Positions 25,261 through 36,153 of a stretch of 47,511 bases of DNA are shown here, in pieces. The notes under the pieces are model-generated. The model was not told the origin of the DNA and made no database searches. It was given only the letters and a program-made list of their open reading frames with translations. How positions within the stretch are numbered: the stretch's first letter is position 1; the number at the start of each line of letters is the position of its first letter. The DNA is from Apostichopus leukothele (lineage: Eukaryota; Echinodermata; Holothuroidea; Aspidochirotida; Stichopodidae), in NCBI GenBank assembly GCA_010014835.2, contig JAAAKB020000008.1, positions 3,016,899 to 3,064,409 of the forward strand, read 5' to 3'. Position numbers and translations under genes: made by a program.

Positions 25261-25580
25261 AATACTCCAAGTATCCTTAGATGACCAAGCCTTCATAGCC
25301 ACAGCTATAAAACATTAAAATTGTTCCTGATTTATCTTTGTGTTATAAAAGAATTCCTCATCCCAGTTTTCAAACAATTTACAGCTTTTTAAGACTTAAA
25401 CAACAGGAAAAATATAGTCATATCCATGTTATTGAACAGTTCAAGTAAGAATTAAAAGTGTCTTGGAACAGGTATAGGAAGACAAAACACAGTACTAGGA
25501 CATTTATATTCCTTACACGAATGTTAGGTACCGTAGTGAAGTTTATTAGCAGTACATTTCAGTGTGTTACTTTTACGTAC

Positions 25581-25664
25581 CTCATCATAGCGGTCAAACA
25601 TTGCTCCATTCTTCAAGGCCTCTGGCACTGGTCGTTGCCAGTCGAAGTCATACTGCTTAGCCAT
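25581..25664 (-). CDS. PLCB4-like: PLC-beta4-like first coding exon
   Basis: The 84-bp coding part is 28 codons starting MAKQYDFDWQRPVPEALK and ending FDRYDE, with donor GTACGT (25580 leftward) in phase 0. The start M-A-K-x-Y-x-F-x-W-Q, then V-P, and the end G-A-x-F-D-R-Y-x-E match the N-terminus of vertebrate PLC-beta4 and fly norpA closely. PLC-beta1 to 3 start differently (A-G-A-x type). The start codon context, GGTCATGG, is good. This is the beginning of the PH domain, and a 5' UTR should precede it on the right. It lies about 10.3 kb downstream, on the same strand, of the coiled-coil exon of the beta1-like gene. Confidence 0.92.
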
Positions 25665-26789
25665 GACCACTGGCTAGAACCTCCAAACACAAACATGAGA
25701 CTCAGGAAAAGATATTTCAAATCAGTGTGGCACGACGTTAACAAAACTCTGACTGGATGACATCAATCCCCCGGCCACTCGTTGAAAAGACTTCTAACTT
25801 TCAACTGGTTGTAGAGACTGTGTTCCTCCTGACAATACAACAAAGTTAGACTGGCTCTCAGTGTTTACACCCACACCTCGATACAGCCATTATTATTGCT
25901 CATTCACGAGAAGTTATCCCTACCAGATCCGTCTATTTCGACACTCGAGTGGAGGAGGAGGAGGTAATCCGCTGAGATGGAGGAGAGCCAATTTTCAATG
26001 TTTTGTTGAGCCACGCTGCTGTAATGAAACCAAAATATAAAGTAAAAAGGGGGTGAGTGCCACTTCTGAGTCATTTAGGACAAAGTGCTATTGTGTTTAC
26101 AAAATAAAAGGTGGGCAAATTTAGAACCAGTTCAATACAATGGAAATGTCTTTGATCCTTTCACTGCAGCATAAAACAAACTAGCATGAAAACAGGATCT
26201 ACGTCATTGGACAGGTTGGTCCTAGGGTGCTTGAAATTCCACAGATATCTACAGAAGAACCCTATAAGTGAACCTAAACAGGATCCATCTCAGCATAGAT
26301 TGCAATTGGTTGGAAATCAGGATATTCTCTATCCAAGCTCTAACTAGGTGGCAATTTCTTTCTTTTTTGCAACAGCAGAAGGAAATCAGTGAATAAAATT
26401 ATAGTATAAAACTATTTTGTTATTTTTATATGTTTTTTTTTTTGTGGGGGAGGGAGAGGGGAGGTGAGTGTGAAGGAAGTATGGGGCAGTAGGGAAGGAA
26501 ACGGAAAACTGTTTTGCTTCTCTCCGAAAACACTACTTCAGTTCACGTTGTTTTTCCTTTGTAAAAAGACGATATTTCTTAGTCTCTTACTTATTACAAA
26601 GAAAAGTATCTACTATATCTCAAATCGTGTAAACATGGTTTATTATATTTTAATGAATTCAATTTTATGAATTGAATTCGAGGGCAAAATTGTACCAGCT
26701 GGATTGGTAAGAAGAATGAAAGAATGTTTACTCAAATGTAAACCCCCTTATGCCTGTGCTATTACAGTAAATCTGTGGTGACCTAGAGT
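25665..26789. other. Upstream region of the PLC-beta4-like gene
   Basis: This should hold the 5' UTR and perhaps the promoter of the minus-strand gene. A purine-rich stretch GGAGGAGGAGGAGG (about 25951-25964) and a G/A stretch (about 26443-26463) are visible. No TATA box, initiator or CpG island could be supported. Confidence 0.35.
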
Positions 26790-27365
26790 TACCTGTACCA
26801 TACTACGACAAAGAGTTGACCCAGAGTTACCTATATGTACAACATATTATGATACAGATAGTTACCTACATGTATATATGCAACAATAAAGAATTGACAC
26901 AGTTACCTATATGTACAACATAAGTACAGATGGTTACCTATATGTGTATATGCAACAATAAAGAATTGACCCAGTTACCTATATGTACAACATATTGAGA
27001 TACAGATAGTTACATATATATGCAACAATAAAGAATTGACCCAGTTACCTATATGTTCAACATATTAAGATACAGATAGAGACCTAAATGTATATATGCA
27101 ACAATTAAGAATTGACCCAGTTACCTATATGTACAACATACTGTGATACAGATAGTTACCTATATGAATATATGCAACAATAAAGAATTGACCCAGTTAC
27201 CTATATGTACAACATATTATGATACAGATAGTTACCTATATGTATATATGCAACAATTAAGAATTGACCCAGTTATCTATATGTTCAACATATTATGATA
27301 CAGATAGTTACCATGTATATGATAGAAAAATGAGCTAGAATTACCTATATAAACAATACTTTGAT
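26790..27365. repeat. ~76-bp tandem array, about 7-8 copies
   Basis: GTTACCTATATGTACAACAT-like words, each preceded by GACCCA, recur at 26826, 26902, 26974, 27044, 27120, 27196 and 27272 (spacing 76, 72, 70, 76, 76, 76), with decayed ends on both sides. Each unit holds two related GTTACCTATATG words, so the unit itself appears to be an old dimer of about 38 bp. Confidence 0.93.
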
Positions 27366-28420
27366 AAAGAGGGCACTGTACTTGCCAAGTCTTGATTACC
27401 CACAGTTAATTAATTAAGAATGAATCATTTATGGTAGGATTGAAGGATTCACTTATGCAGAAGGCAAATAAGTTTAACTGAGACATGGAAACAGTATCGT
27501 AAAACACATATCTTCAATGAAGTCTGTAATATTTGGTGAGGTTGTACTTTCCGTCACATGTATCAGATTTTTGCTCTTTTCCTCAATCTCAATTAATTTG
27601 TAGATTATAAAAATTCAAGTTGTGTTAAAAAGTAAACTATAATGTTTTCCCAATGCCCACAATATATTTGTAACTTCTCTGTTGAGAAAGAGAAGTGCTT
27701 TGTCTTAAATTGCAATCTGTTTGGATAACATAATATCATATGATATTTCTGAAGATTAAGTGAGGACAAATAATTATTCCAAAGGTTTTCAACATGATCA
27801 ATACATGCAATTTAACAGGCCTTGTTATCTGAATAGATTTCTAGAAAGCTGCATAGTGGGCCATCAGATCTCTAATGTTTTATTCTTTAGTTTCTGTTTT
27901 CACTGAAAAAAAGGTAAAATTTCTTCCTGTAGTTGTTGCTAACCAAGAGAAGTGACCTTTACTCTTTTCATCCATGCAAAGATAAATTTAGCATCTTTAC
28001 TCAAAGATTCATACTCTCAGGTTTCTGAACTTAAAAACAGTTACTAGGAATAGAGAAGAGACACCAGACACCAAGGCACCGAGCTACTTGAACATGCATT
28101 CAATGTAACAAAATGCTGACTAAGGCAGCAAAAGAAACATCTGGGAAGGCTTGTTTTCAATGCACATTGATACACAAATAATTAATGTAGGTACAGCTAG
28201 TAATTAAAAACAACAAAATGTCAATTCTTCTTAATCTTGACAAGTTCCAGATAGCCTAGCATCTATTGGTACATTGGTTTTGTAATTTTAAGTTTAATGT
28301 AAGCTTCTATAACATGGTAAGATTCTTCCAGCGCAAGTAACAGGATTTATAAATACTCCATCAAACATACTGCTGACGGCATCCCTTCATGATGTTGAAG
28401 TAATACACATATTAGGAATA
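27366..28420. other. Non-coding, nothing recognised
   Basis: AT-rich sequence between two tandem arrays, upstream of the beta4-like gene. No exon, RNA gene or element was recognised. Confidence 0.5.
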
Positions 28421-28850
28421 ATCTGTTACACTTAGATGTAGTCTAAGCCAGACTTGTGATACTAGTACAAGGGTATGAACTTGCAGAATCTGTTACACTT
28501 AGATGTAGTCTCTAGAAGCCAGACTTGTGTTACTAGTACAACAACATGAGTACAAGTACTCACAGAATCTGTTACACTTAGATGAAGTCTAAGCCAGACT
28601 TGTGTTACTAGTACAAGGGTGTGAACTTGCAGAATCTGTTACACTTAGATGTAGTCTCTAGAAGCCAGACTTGTATTACTAGTACAACAGCATGAATACA
28701 AGTACTCACAGAATCTGTTACACTTAGATGTAGTCTAAGCCAGACTTGTGTAACTAGTACAACAGCATGAACTCACAGAATCTGTTACACTTAGATGTAG
28801 TCTAAGCAAAAGTTTTCAAACTGTACAACAGTATGAGTAGAAGTACTGGT
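28421..28850. repeat. Higher-order tandem array, alternating 67- and 79-bp units
   Basis: ATCTGTTACACTTAGATG starts at 28421, 28488, 28567, 28634, 28713 and 28780, giving spacings 67, 79, 67, 79, 67. The longer units carry extra TCTAGAAG and/or AGTACAAGTACTC blocks. The effective repeat is therefore a 146-bp dimer present about three times, with a decaying right end. Confidence 0.93.
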
Positions 28851-30084
28851 AGAATTCCTCTTGGTATGAGTATGATTACAAGGCTGTACACTATGAGTAT
28901 GAGGACTAATTATTATTGCTCTAGCACTCTATACTGTAGACTTCCAAAGTTACCCCCAGTATGTGCACGAGTACCATTCTGACAGCTAGTACAAGCACAG
29001 AAACTATTCTAGAATACGAATACGGACTCAATACATGTCTGCCAAAAGCATTACAAATACATTTTTATCTGGCTTAGCATTTTGTACTCATTGTCATAGA
29101 TTGGTCACAAACTTTTATCAAGTCTTCATTTAAAGATATAGGTAAGAAATATGTGTAGACGATTAACTATATGTATGTTGAACACAATCACAACAAATTT
29201 GTTAAACCAAAAGTGACTAGCATTTACTTTCCTGAAGGTATACTGTCAAGTGTGACTAAATAAGAGTACATTCATCCTTAAATGATAACAATTTGTTTAT
29301 CCTGAAACAATCTCTCTGTCTTCTGTTTAGACAGTTTTTAAAATAACCCAAACTTTCCCCTCACAGGCCCCTGACTCTAACTGAAAAACCACTGCTACAC
29401 AAGAACTAATTACGTGTAAATCCATACATTACTTTTCTTATCAATTTTATTCCAATCTGGTACCATGATAGCAACCCTTGATGTCCCTTTATTAGCATTT
29501 AAACTATTCAAATGTCCATTCCAAGTACTTACTGCATCTTTCTAACGTTAGTTTTATTTTATACGATTTGACCATATTTGTGACCTTTCTTTCAAAATGC
29601 ATGAACCTGCGTGGATTTTTGCTTTCTTTTTTGAGCCCAATGGGATAAAGAGAAATTATGGATGTGTTTAATATGCCAAATTTAGAACTATCAAGTTTAA
29701 AGCTTTCTAAACTGATGTACAACACAGCAACTGGTATTGCTGTTTATTCATATATACTTAATCAATTGCTTTATATATAGTTTTTTGTGTAGGAGTAAGT
29801 CTGGAAGTCTCTATAGGTGGGTGGGAGTAGGAGTCAATTAGAGAGTACATTATTTACTCTTTCTATGGATGACTACTAGGAGTGAGTTAGGGAATTACGG
29901 ATCAACGGTTTAATTACAAGTGACAAAACTATATGGAGCTGACACAAACATACACAATTGTTTTTCATAACCTCAGTTATCATAAATTTTATGACGTTCT
30001 TCATTAAAGTAGGTATATATTTGTGTAGGCGCTGAGAAGGTGGACCTCATCTGAATGAGGGAGGATGATAGTAGGAGTTAAAAT
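28851..30084. other. Non-coding, nothing recognised
   Basis: AT-rich sequence. A weak minus-strand open frame at 29504-29725 has no recognisable domain and no splice context. No other feature was seen. Confidence 0.5.
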
Positions 30085-30325
30085 AATATCAGTGGTTAAC
30101 GCCGGTGCCTTTCAATCATAAGGTCACAAGTTCGAGTCACTCCAAGATTAATGTATCTCGTCCAGTTACAGAGTTGTTGACAATTGACAATTCATACTCA
30201 TGGACGTTATATATGAATCTAAGAGACTGACTTCGGTCAGCTTGCGTCTTTGATAAGCCAATCATGGCTCATGAGTTCCTGCTTGCAGGAGGATCTAAAA
30301 TAGATACATACATACATACATAGCC
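30085..30325 (+). mobile_element. tRNA-derived SINE with (ATAC)n tail
   Basis: The plus strand shows an A-box-like TGGTTAACGCCGG (30093-30105) and a B box AAGTTCGAGTC (30128-30138) at tRNA-like spacing. A body follows, ending in a simple ATAC repeat at about 30302-30322. The architecture of tRNA head, unrelated body and short-repeat tail is that of a tRNA-derived SINE. It lies opposite to the SINE at 20780-21022 and appears to be a different family, since heads and bodies differ. Confidence 0.8.
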
Positions 30326-33300
30326 TACATATATCAATGAAACCTAATTTGAGCAGATACAAAGCAACATGCCATATATACTATTTCCTCCTCCTCCTCA
30401 TCACATTGCAGTATTTCATACTATAATTTATAACGTCATCATTCCCAATACATGTAGAACGCAGGAATTTCCAGAAGGAGGAGTTTCTATAGAATCATTC
30501 ATTCTGTAAAGGAATTGAATAAAATCTTGAATTTCATGATAATCAAGAATTCTATCAGATGATACACATTTGAGAGGTCACCTTCATGTTCTTTTCTGTT
30601 CTAGTTCATCTGAAATAGGCATTCTCATTACCTTGTCTTTTGTACTTTCATATATTGAAACATAAAAATACTGAGCAAACCGACTGATTATAGTTTAGAT
30701 TACGAAGTTTTCCAAGGTGAAAATCCACTAAACAGCTGTTTGTATTTGATTGCAACATTCCTCCATATACCAACAACAAAATAACAGACCAAAATTACTC
30801 AAAAATGTCATTTCAATTTCTAACACACGACTTTTTGATTTGGCAAGAAAATATCTTTGCTGATTAGCAGATTATTAGTAATAGCATGCATTCCATAAAA
30901 CATCTTTTATCACACTTTTTTATCTACTTAGTAGTATTAATCACATATAAAGAGCAAATCAAAATATTTTAATTTTGATTTAACTTGTATTAAACTGAAG
31001 CTTGATACAGTTTGAATAAACATTTTGCCCAATGCAGAAAGACTATAGCGCTCTAAATGTGTGTTCAAATCATATATGCAATAACTTCCACTGTAGAATT
31101 ATATACCTTTCATTCTAGTTGTGAACACTGTACTGGGCAATGGAACATCCTTATACATAATTTCTTCAGCTGTGGTGTTAGTGAGTTGTTAAAACTCCAG
31201 ATCTACACAGCTTACATGGTCATCTCAATGTCAGTACGCATTCATAGCACAGAGTGCAATTAAACACACTCACACATCATCAGGGGTTTGTAGAGACATA
31301 TCGTACACTACTAAAAGCACCACACACTGTACACACGTGTATGGCTGCTTCTTTATTAACAGATGGGTTTCTATCTTCACTTCATAAGACGAATTAGCAC
31401 ATGGTAAACAGATTGGTAATAAAGGCTAGATTTGTTTAAATAGCAGTATGAGTTTTATTTAATCAAAACTCTCAAGTAAACAGTGTAAGGTATAAAAATA
31501 GTAGGATTTTCTACAAATTTGTGGAATGAAGCAACAATTAGAAAGCACCGTTCGAATCATGATCGATTGACCATATTCCACATAAATTACCTGTGTAATA
31601 GAGATAACAGCAAGTTTTCAACTGGCTGTGCAATTTGGGACATACAATAGTATTAGGATGAGTCAACAACAAAGGAATGTTATTTTTCTTTCTTTAATTT
31701 TTCTACCAAAGGAGTCACAAATCAATTACAGTTTAGTACATACTTATTTGAGAATATATTGAAATTTTCAAGTTACATTTTATATTTTTAGCATCTTAAA
31801 TAGTGTTCTTGGCTAGGCAATGTGGTAACAGTGGCAGCTTTGGGTTTGAGTAATGCTAGCTTGGTACACTATAGTGAGTACATTACATGATGATGTTACT
31901 CTCAGTGCATGAAATAGTATAAATAAGAACTTTGAGCCTAATTTACCATGTAGTGCAAATATACTGTACTATCCTTGTGACATCAAGTGCAATTGAATAT
32001 GATTAGTAATGTACGGTAATCAAGGTATAAGTGCTTCATACATTCCCTCTGAGTTGAATACTTGCAATGGTTTGAGAGGTGGAATATTCCAAACAAGCAA
32101 CTATGGATCACAAATTTATATATTACAGTGCTGAAACTGTCCTAGTATGTTAACTGCAGGATTTCTTCATTAAAGTAAAAACTGCTTTATCAAGGTTTTC
32201 CGTGTTATAATCATGCACTCTGCAACATTCATTACATTCATCCATTTATTCTCGCTTGCACTTTTACTGCATTTATCAATTAATTTAATATTTTGAAGTA
32301 TGCATGTGTAGTCATCTTATTCACATTTACTTCATGGATCGTATCCATAGAGCATGCTTTATCCAATTTCCAATTTCATAACTGTTTCGATGATTTTCAA
32401 TACAACATTACATTTTTTGTTGTTCAATAGCTAGACAAGTCAACCTTTCAAATAATGAACTAAATTTCAAATAATTGAATAATATCAAATCATAAACTAG
32501 AAGGGAATGCTTGATATTTCCCATGTTGTTCTTTACCTGGAATTGATACTCATCTGAGACAGTGTCCATCGAACAAAATGTTACAGACTGAATGGAAACA
32601 CTAACTTTAGCAATTCATCTCCAGTGGATGAAATACTCATGACCGTGCATTAGTTTGATCAGACGCAATCATATTTTGAGCTTCATTGTCTACTGCTTGG
32701 TAAAATTTCGAACCAAACATAAAATACAGCTTAACAGCTGAATTTTGTGTCAAATTTTGACAAATTATGACAAATTGTGTCAAATTGTAACATATATATA
32801 CCACAGTGAATACCAAACAGCTGGCATATCTGAACATATAGCCTGCTTCTTCATGGCATTGAAATAAAAACATAGAAATATGCCATAAATTAACTGCAAA
32901 TGTTCACTAATTATGAACCAGAAAGGTTACATTAAATTTGAGGGACATAAAATGGATAAAAAAATGTTAGATTAAATGGCGAACAAATTGTTACTTTGGA
33001 CGAGCTAAGTGTAAACATATACAAAACATTTACTGAAGTTTAATCCTGGGATATCTATTAATGTAACACTATAGCATAACATTGGACAGAATGATACATA
33101 GTTAGCTCAACACAACACATGTAGTTTTGACTGTAGCCGTAATATAGCACAAATATCTAAACTATCGCACAGCTTAAATATTGGTTTAAAATACATCCAC
33201 ATGTTCAATGATGAGTGAATAGTTATAACATTATATTAAAAACAACGGCAGAGAACAAATCTATTGGTTGCTTCTGATCCAAAATGGAAGGTTGCAAAAC

Positions 33301-34344
33301 TATTCCATTCTAGTTAAATTTATTACAAAAAAAATCTTGGAAAACCTTCTTGCTGCGCAAGATAACCACAAAGGCAGTTAAAAACAGAAGAGCCAAGAAA
33401 ATGAAGAAATTGTTTACGATAAAACAAAAAGAGTTAATCCTGTCTGCATGTCAAGTAATACTGGAATTCATTAATTGTTCGTTAATACCAGTAAAGCTAT
33501 AATTTCCTTCCTGCATATATATGCTCTAACAAATTTTCCTCCATTAATCTGCAAGTGCTAATGTATAGTCACTATACTCAATACAGTATTAAACTACATT
33601 AAGAATTCTATCTACACCGTTCCACATTGAGTACTGCTTTATCAATGCTATTAAGCAATCTAGCCAACACACATGTTCAAATTGGAGTAAATATTTTCCA
33701 AAACACAAACATCTAATGCAAACAATTAGTTACTATATTATTTGTCAAAATATCCAGCAGCTTAATCTAACTGATGCTTGATCATCAGCAAGTCACGAAT
33801 ATTTTGAGATCTCCGTTTAACAAATCACAGACAGATTAAAAACAATGATTTCTTACAAAAAATACAAGTCATATATGAAACCTTACCTTACCTATTCCTT
33901 GACTAAAGGATGTTTGACATAAGCACAAAATAAAGTCCACATTTTGCACTTCTTAAATACCATGGAAAGTCAGACCAAATATTGCTGCTCGCTACCATAC
34001 AATTCCATCCCAGTGCACTGTTGAGCTCAATACATCCATCTGAAAATACAGGGTGTTCAGTAGCACACAGGCAATTGAGCATAATTTAGCTCCATAGGGC
34101 AATCCTAGCTGCTTTCAAACACAGAGCACAAATGAAGGAAACCCAGCATGCAGACAGTGCATGCAATGCCACAAGACACAAACTCTCTCCGTATCAGCTC
34201 ATAATTAGAGAGCTGGATTTCTGACTGGGTATGTACTATAATGTACCAAAGAGAGGTTGAAGGGTGTTGAGAGCATGGTAATATAAACAAAGTCAGGATG
34301 AAATTGCAGCCTCGGCCACACGCAACAACAGCAGTGGCAATGCT
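30326..34344. other. Non-coding, nothing firmly recognised
   Basis: AT-rich sequence between the SINE and the second gap. It holds a short CAAATT-type tandem run (about 32740-32790) and one candidate small exon on the minus strand (32537-32587, see findings). The distal C-terminal coiled-coil exons expected for the beta1-like gene were searched for here and not found. Confidence 0.5.
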
Positions 34345-34444
34345 NNNNNNNNNNNNNNNNNNNNNNNNNNNNNNNNNNNNNNNNNNNNNNNNNNNNNNNN
34401 NNNNNNNNNNNNNNNNNNNNNNNNNNNNNNNNNNNNNNNNNNNN
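34345..34444. other. Assembly gap, 100 N
   Basis: Exactly 100 N, a placeholder of unknown true length, beside a repeat-like block and a 16-C run. This is the join between the contig with the beta4-like first exon and the contig with the beta1-like C-terminal exons. Confidence 0.98.
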
Positions 34445-34611
34445 TTTTTCAGTTTTTTGCCCCATGCTGCATGGTTTTGATGAGCAGTGGGAAAGCCCCA
34501 GGGTTGCCCCCTGTTCTCCCCACCCCCCCCCCCCCCCCAGCAAATGGTCAAAATTTGTGTCCTACTGGAAAAGTTGTCTGCAGCTAACATTTACCCCTAG
34601 CTCCGCCACTG
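34445..34611 (-). mobile_element. End of a short hAT-like non-autonomous element
   Basis: Read on the minus strand, the sequence at 34611 leftward begins CAGTGGCGGAGCTAGGGG, a terminus widely seen in hAT-type elements and their short derivatives. It runs through a 16-C tract (34523-34538 on the plus strand) into the gap. Just left of the gap, 34332-34344 reads CAGTGGCAATGCT on the plus strand, sharing the first seven bases as an inverted end might. The flanking octamers do not match, so the second end is not established. Confidence 0.5.
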
Positions 34612-35953
34612 GGTATTGATGAGTTTCTGGCCAGCCTCACATACTGTTTACCTCTGTGCAAGTGCAATGGTTGGAGTCACAGAACTGCCTATTGGTGTTA
34701 TGTGTGGAAGTATATAGTACAGTAGCTCATGGCAGCTTCATATGGAAGACATAATTAGTTCATTGTACTTTCCTATTAAAGCGATAAAGTTTACCATGGA
34801 CGACTCATTAATTTATTTGCTTGCAAAAGTTCTATATGGAAAACTGAGGCATTAGTTGTTAAAAGCTTGTAATGGAAGACTTTTTGTGTTGGGTTGGATT
34901 CAAAGTGGTGTGACTCTGTGAGAGATGGCCTGTAGTAGTGAAGATCATAGTTATTTATCGCACATGACTATCCTCTCATGAAAAAATAAGTAGAAAATTT
35001 GTCTTTAAAAGATGTTCCAAGAAATACCGATAGCCTCCCAAAGAATAAGGGATAGAAGCCCAAAGTGTAGCTTTTTTTCATGTTAAATTTTACTCTGGCT
35101 AGCCCTTAGATGGCCTGTGATCTAACATTAAGAAGTGTTAAATTCCACATGTACTTATTAAATGTAAAATGAGAAGTGTCAAAATAGTGAACAAACACAA
35201 TCGAGGTAACGCAATGGAGGTAACAAACACAATAGACGGTAACGATTTTGTGTTACTTCTTGCTGTTGTTGTTGACATTTTTTATTTTAAAAGAAAAGAA
35301 ATATTTTAGTAAGATGCGAATGAAACTGTGCGGAATAAGCAACGTTTTCTTAGCATGGCATGAAGTGGTGAGTATAATGCACAGACGAGACAAAAACCAA
35401 ACAAAAAGACAGATAAGAAAAAGGCCGCTTTTCATCAAATCCCTCGTCGATTGGCAAAATTTACTCACCCAACATTTTCAGAACTAACATCACTTATGAT
35501 GAATCAGAGAAAAACAAAGAGAAAGCAGAATATTTGTATTGAAATTTTTTTTCTCGAGAGTAAAATATTCTTGCAAATTATTTGGGTAAATTTGGATTTT
35601 TGAAATCTAAATGACAAAGACAGCTGCAATGGTTTGATTCTTAATCTCTCGAACAAGTAACAACACTTTACAGGTGAAGGAAAGAGACAAGAATTGTAAA
35701 TATATAAAGCAAATCTCAGCATCAGAGAGGTTTTAAATCTGAGAGAGGAGGTATTTTTGAAAAATATAGAATAGTATGAATTTATACAAAGAAAGAAAAA
35801 AAAAGGTCAGTTTGAGATTGTTCAAGGGGTCAAGGTCCAGGGTCTCCTTAAGGGACAAGAACCCTGTTATATACATCAATTCCTCCATCTTACCCCTCCC
35901 AATCGTTCACCTGTGGGTGTATCTGAATTTAATAAACCCTCTCATGATCTCAC
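34612..35953. other. Downstream of the last recognised beta1-like exon
   Basis: On the minus strand this follows the donor at 35953. It may be intron or, if that donor is not used, 3' UTR. No coiled-coil exon was recognised, and short open frames on both strands have no family resemblance. Confidence 0.5.
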
Positions 35954-36153
35954 CCATTCTTCTTCTTTTTGGTCTCCTTCTTTTCTTGAGTGGAGTTTTT
36001 CTTCTCAAGACCTTTGACCCCTTTCATTTGCATAGTCTTGAGTTTGTTCATTTCCTTGGCTTGTGTCTTCTTGAGCTTGCTCTGTTTCTTTTCCTGTTTT
36101 TTAATCAGCTTATCCAGCTGGTTAGAGTGCTGCTGTGTCAACTTCAAGTATTT
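35954..36153 (-). CDS. PLCB1-like: PLC-beta1-like exon: proximal part of the C-terminal coiled coil
   Basis: This 200-bp exon has 66 codons plus two bases. It starts KYLKLTQQHSNQLDKLIKK and is very rich in Lys, Gln and Glu, ending E-K-K-E-T-K-K-K-K-N. This matches the start of the PLC-beta C-terminal coiled coil, which serves in membrane binding, dimerisation and Galphaq GAP activity, including the L-E-K-x...K-K-K cluster near its first break. The acceptor is CGACAG (ends 36154) and the frame continues in phase 0 from 37335-37378. The end is ambiguous: GG followed by GTGAGA is a good donor, but if it is not spliced the frame reads one more Gly codon and then TGA. The remaining ~200 residues of the distal domain found in relatives were not located. 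Confidence 0.88.

Larger units (their letters stand above)
8277..25580 (-). other. Very long intron region of the PLC-beta4-like gene, with assembly gap
   Basis: This 17.3-kb stretch separates the first coding exon from the 8130-8276 exon. About 60 residues of PH domain seen in relatives are missing, so at least one exon should lie in it or in the gap. No candidate convinced me. Contents are the 54-bp array, the 13.65-14.48-kb array, the gap, a dead hAT transposon, a SINE, a LINE end and C runs at 15407-15419, 16965-16975 and 23241-23252. Stretches 8277-10737, 11610-13649, 14481-18931, 21501-24679 and 25261-25580 show nothing recognisable. Confidence 0.6.

Noticed and set aside
34105-34590. 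Long minus-strand open frame
   Set aside because: It runs through the 100-N gap and a homopolymer tract. The openness is created by the N stretch.
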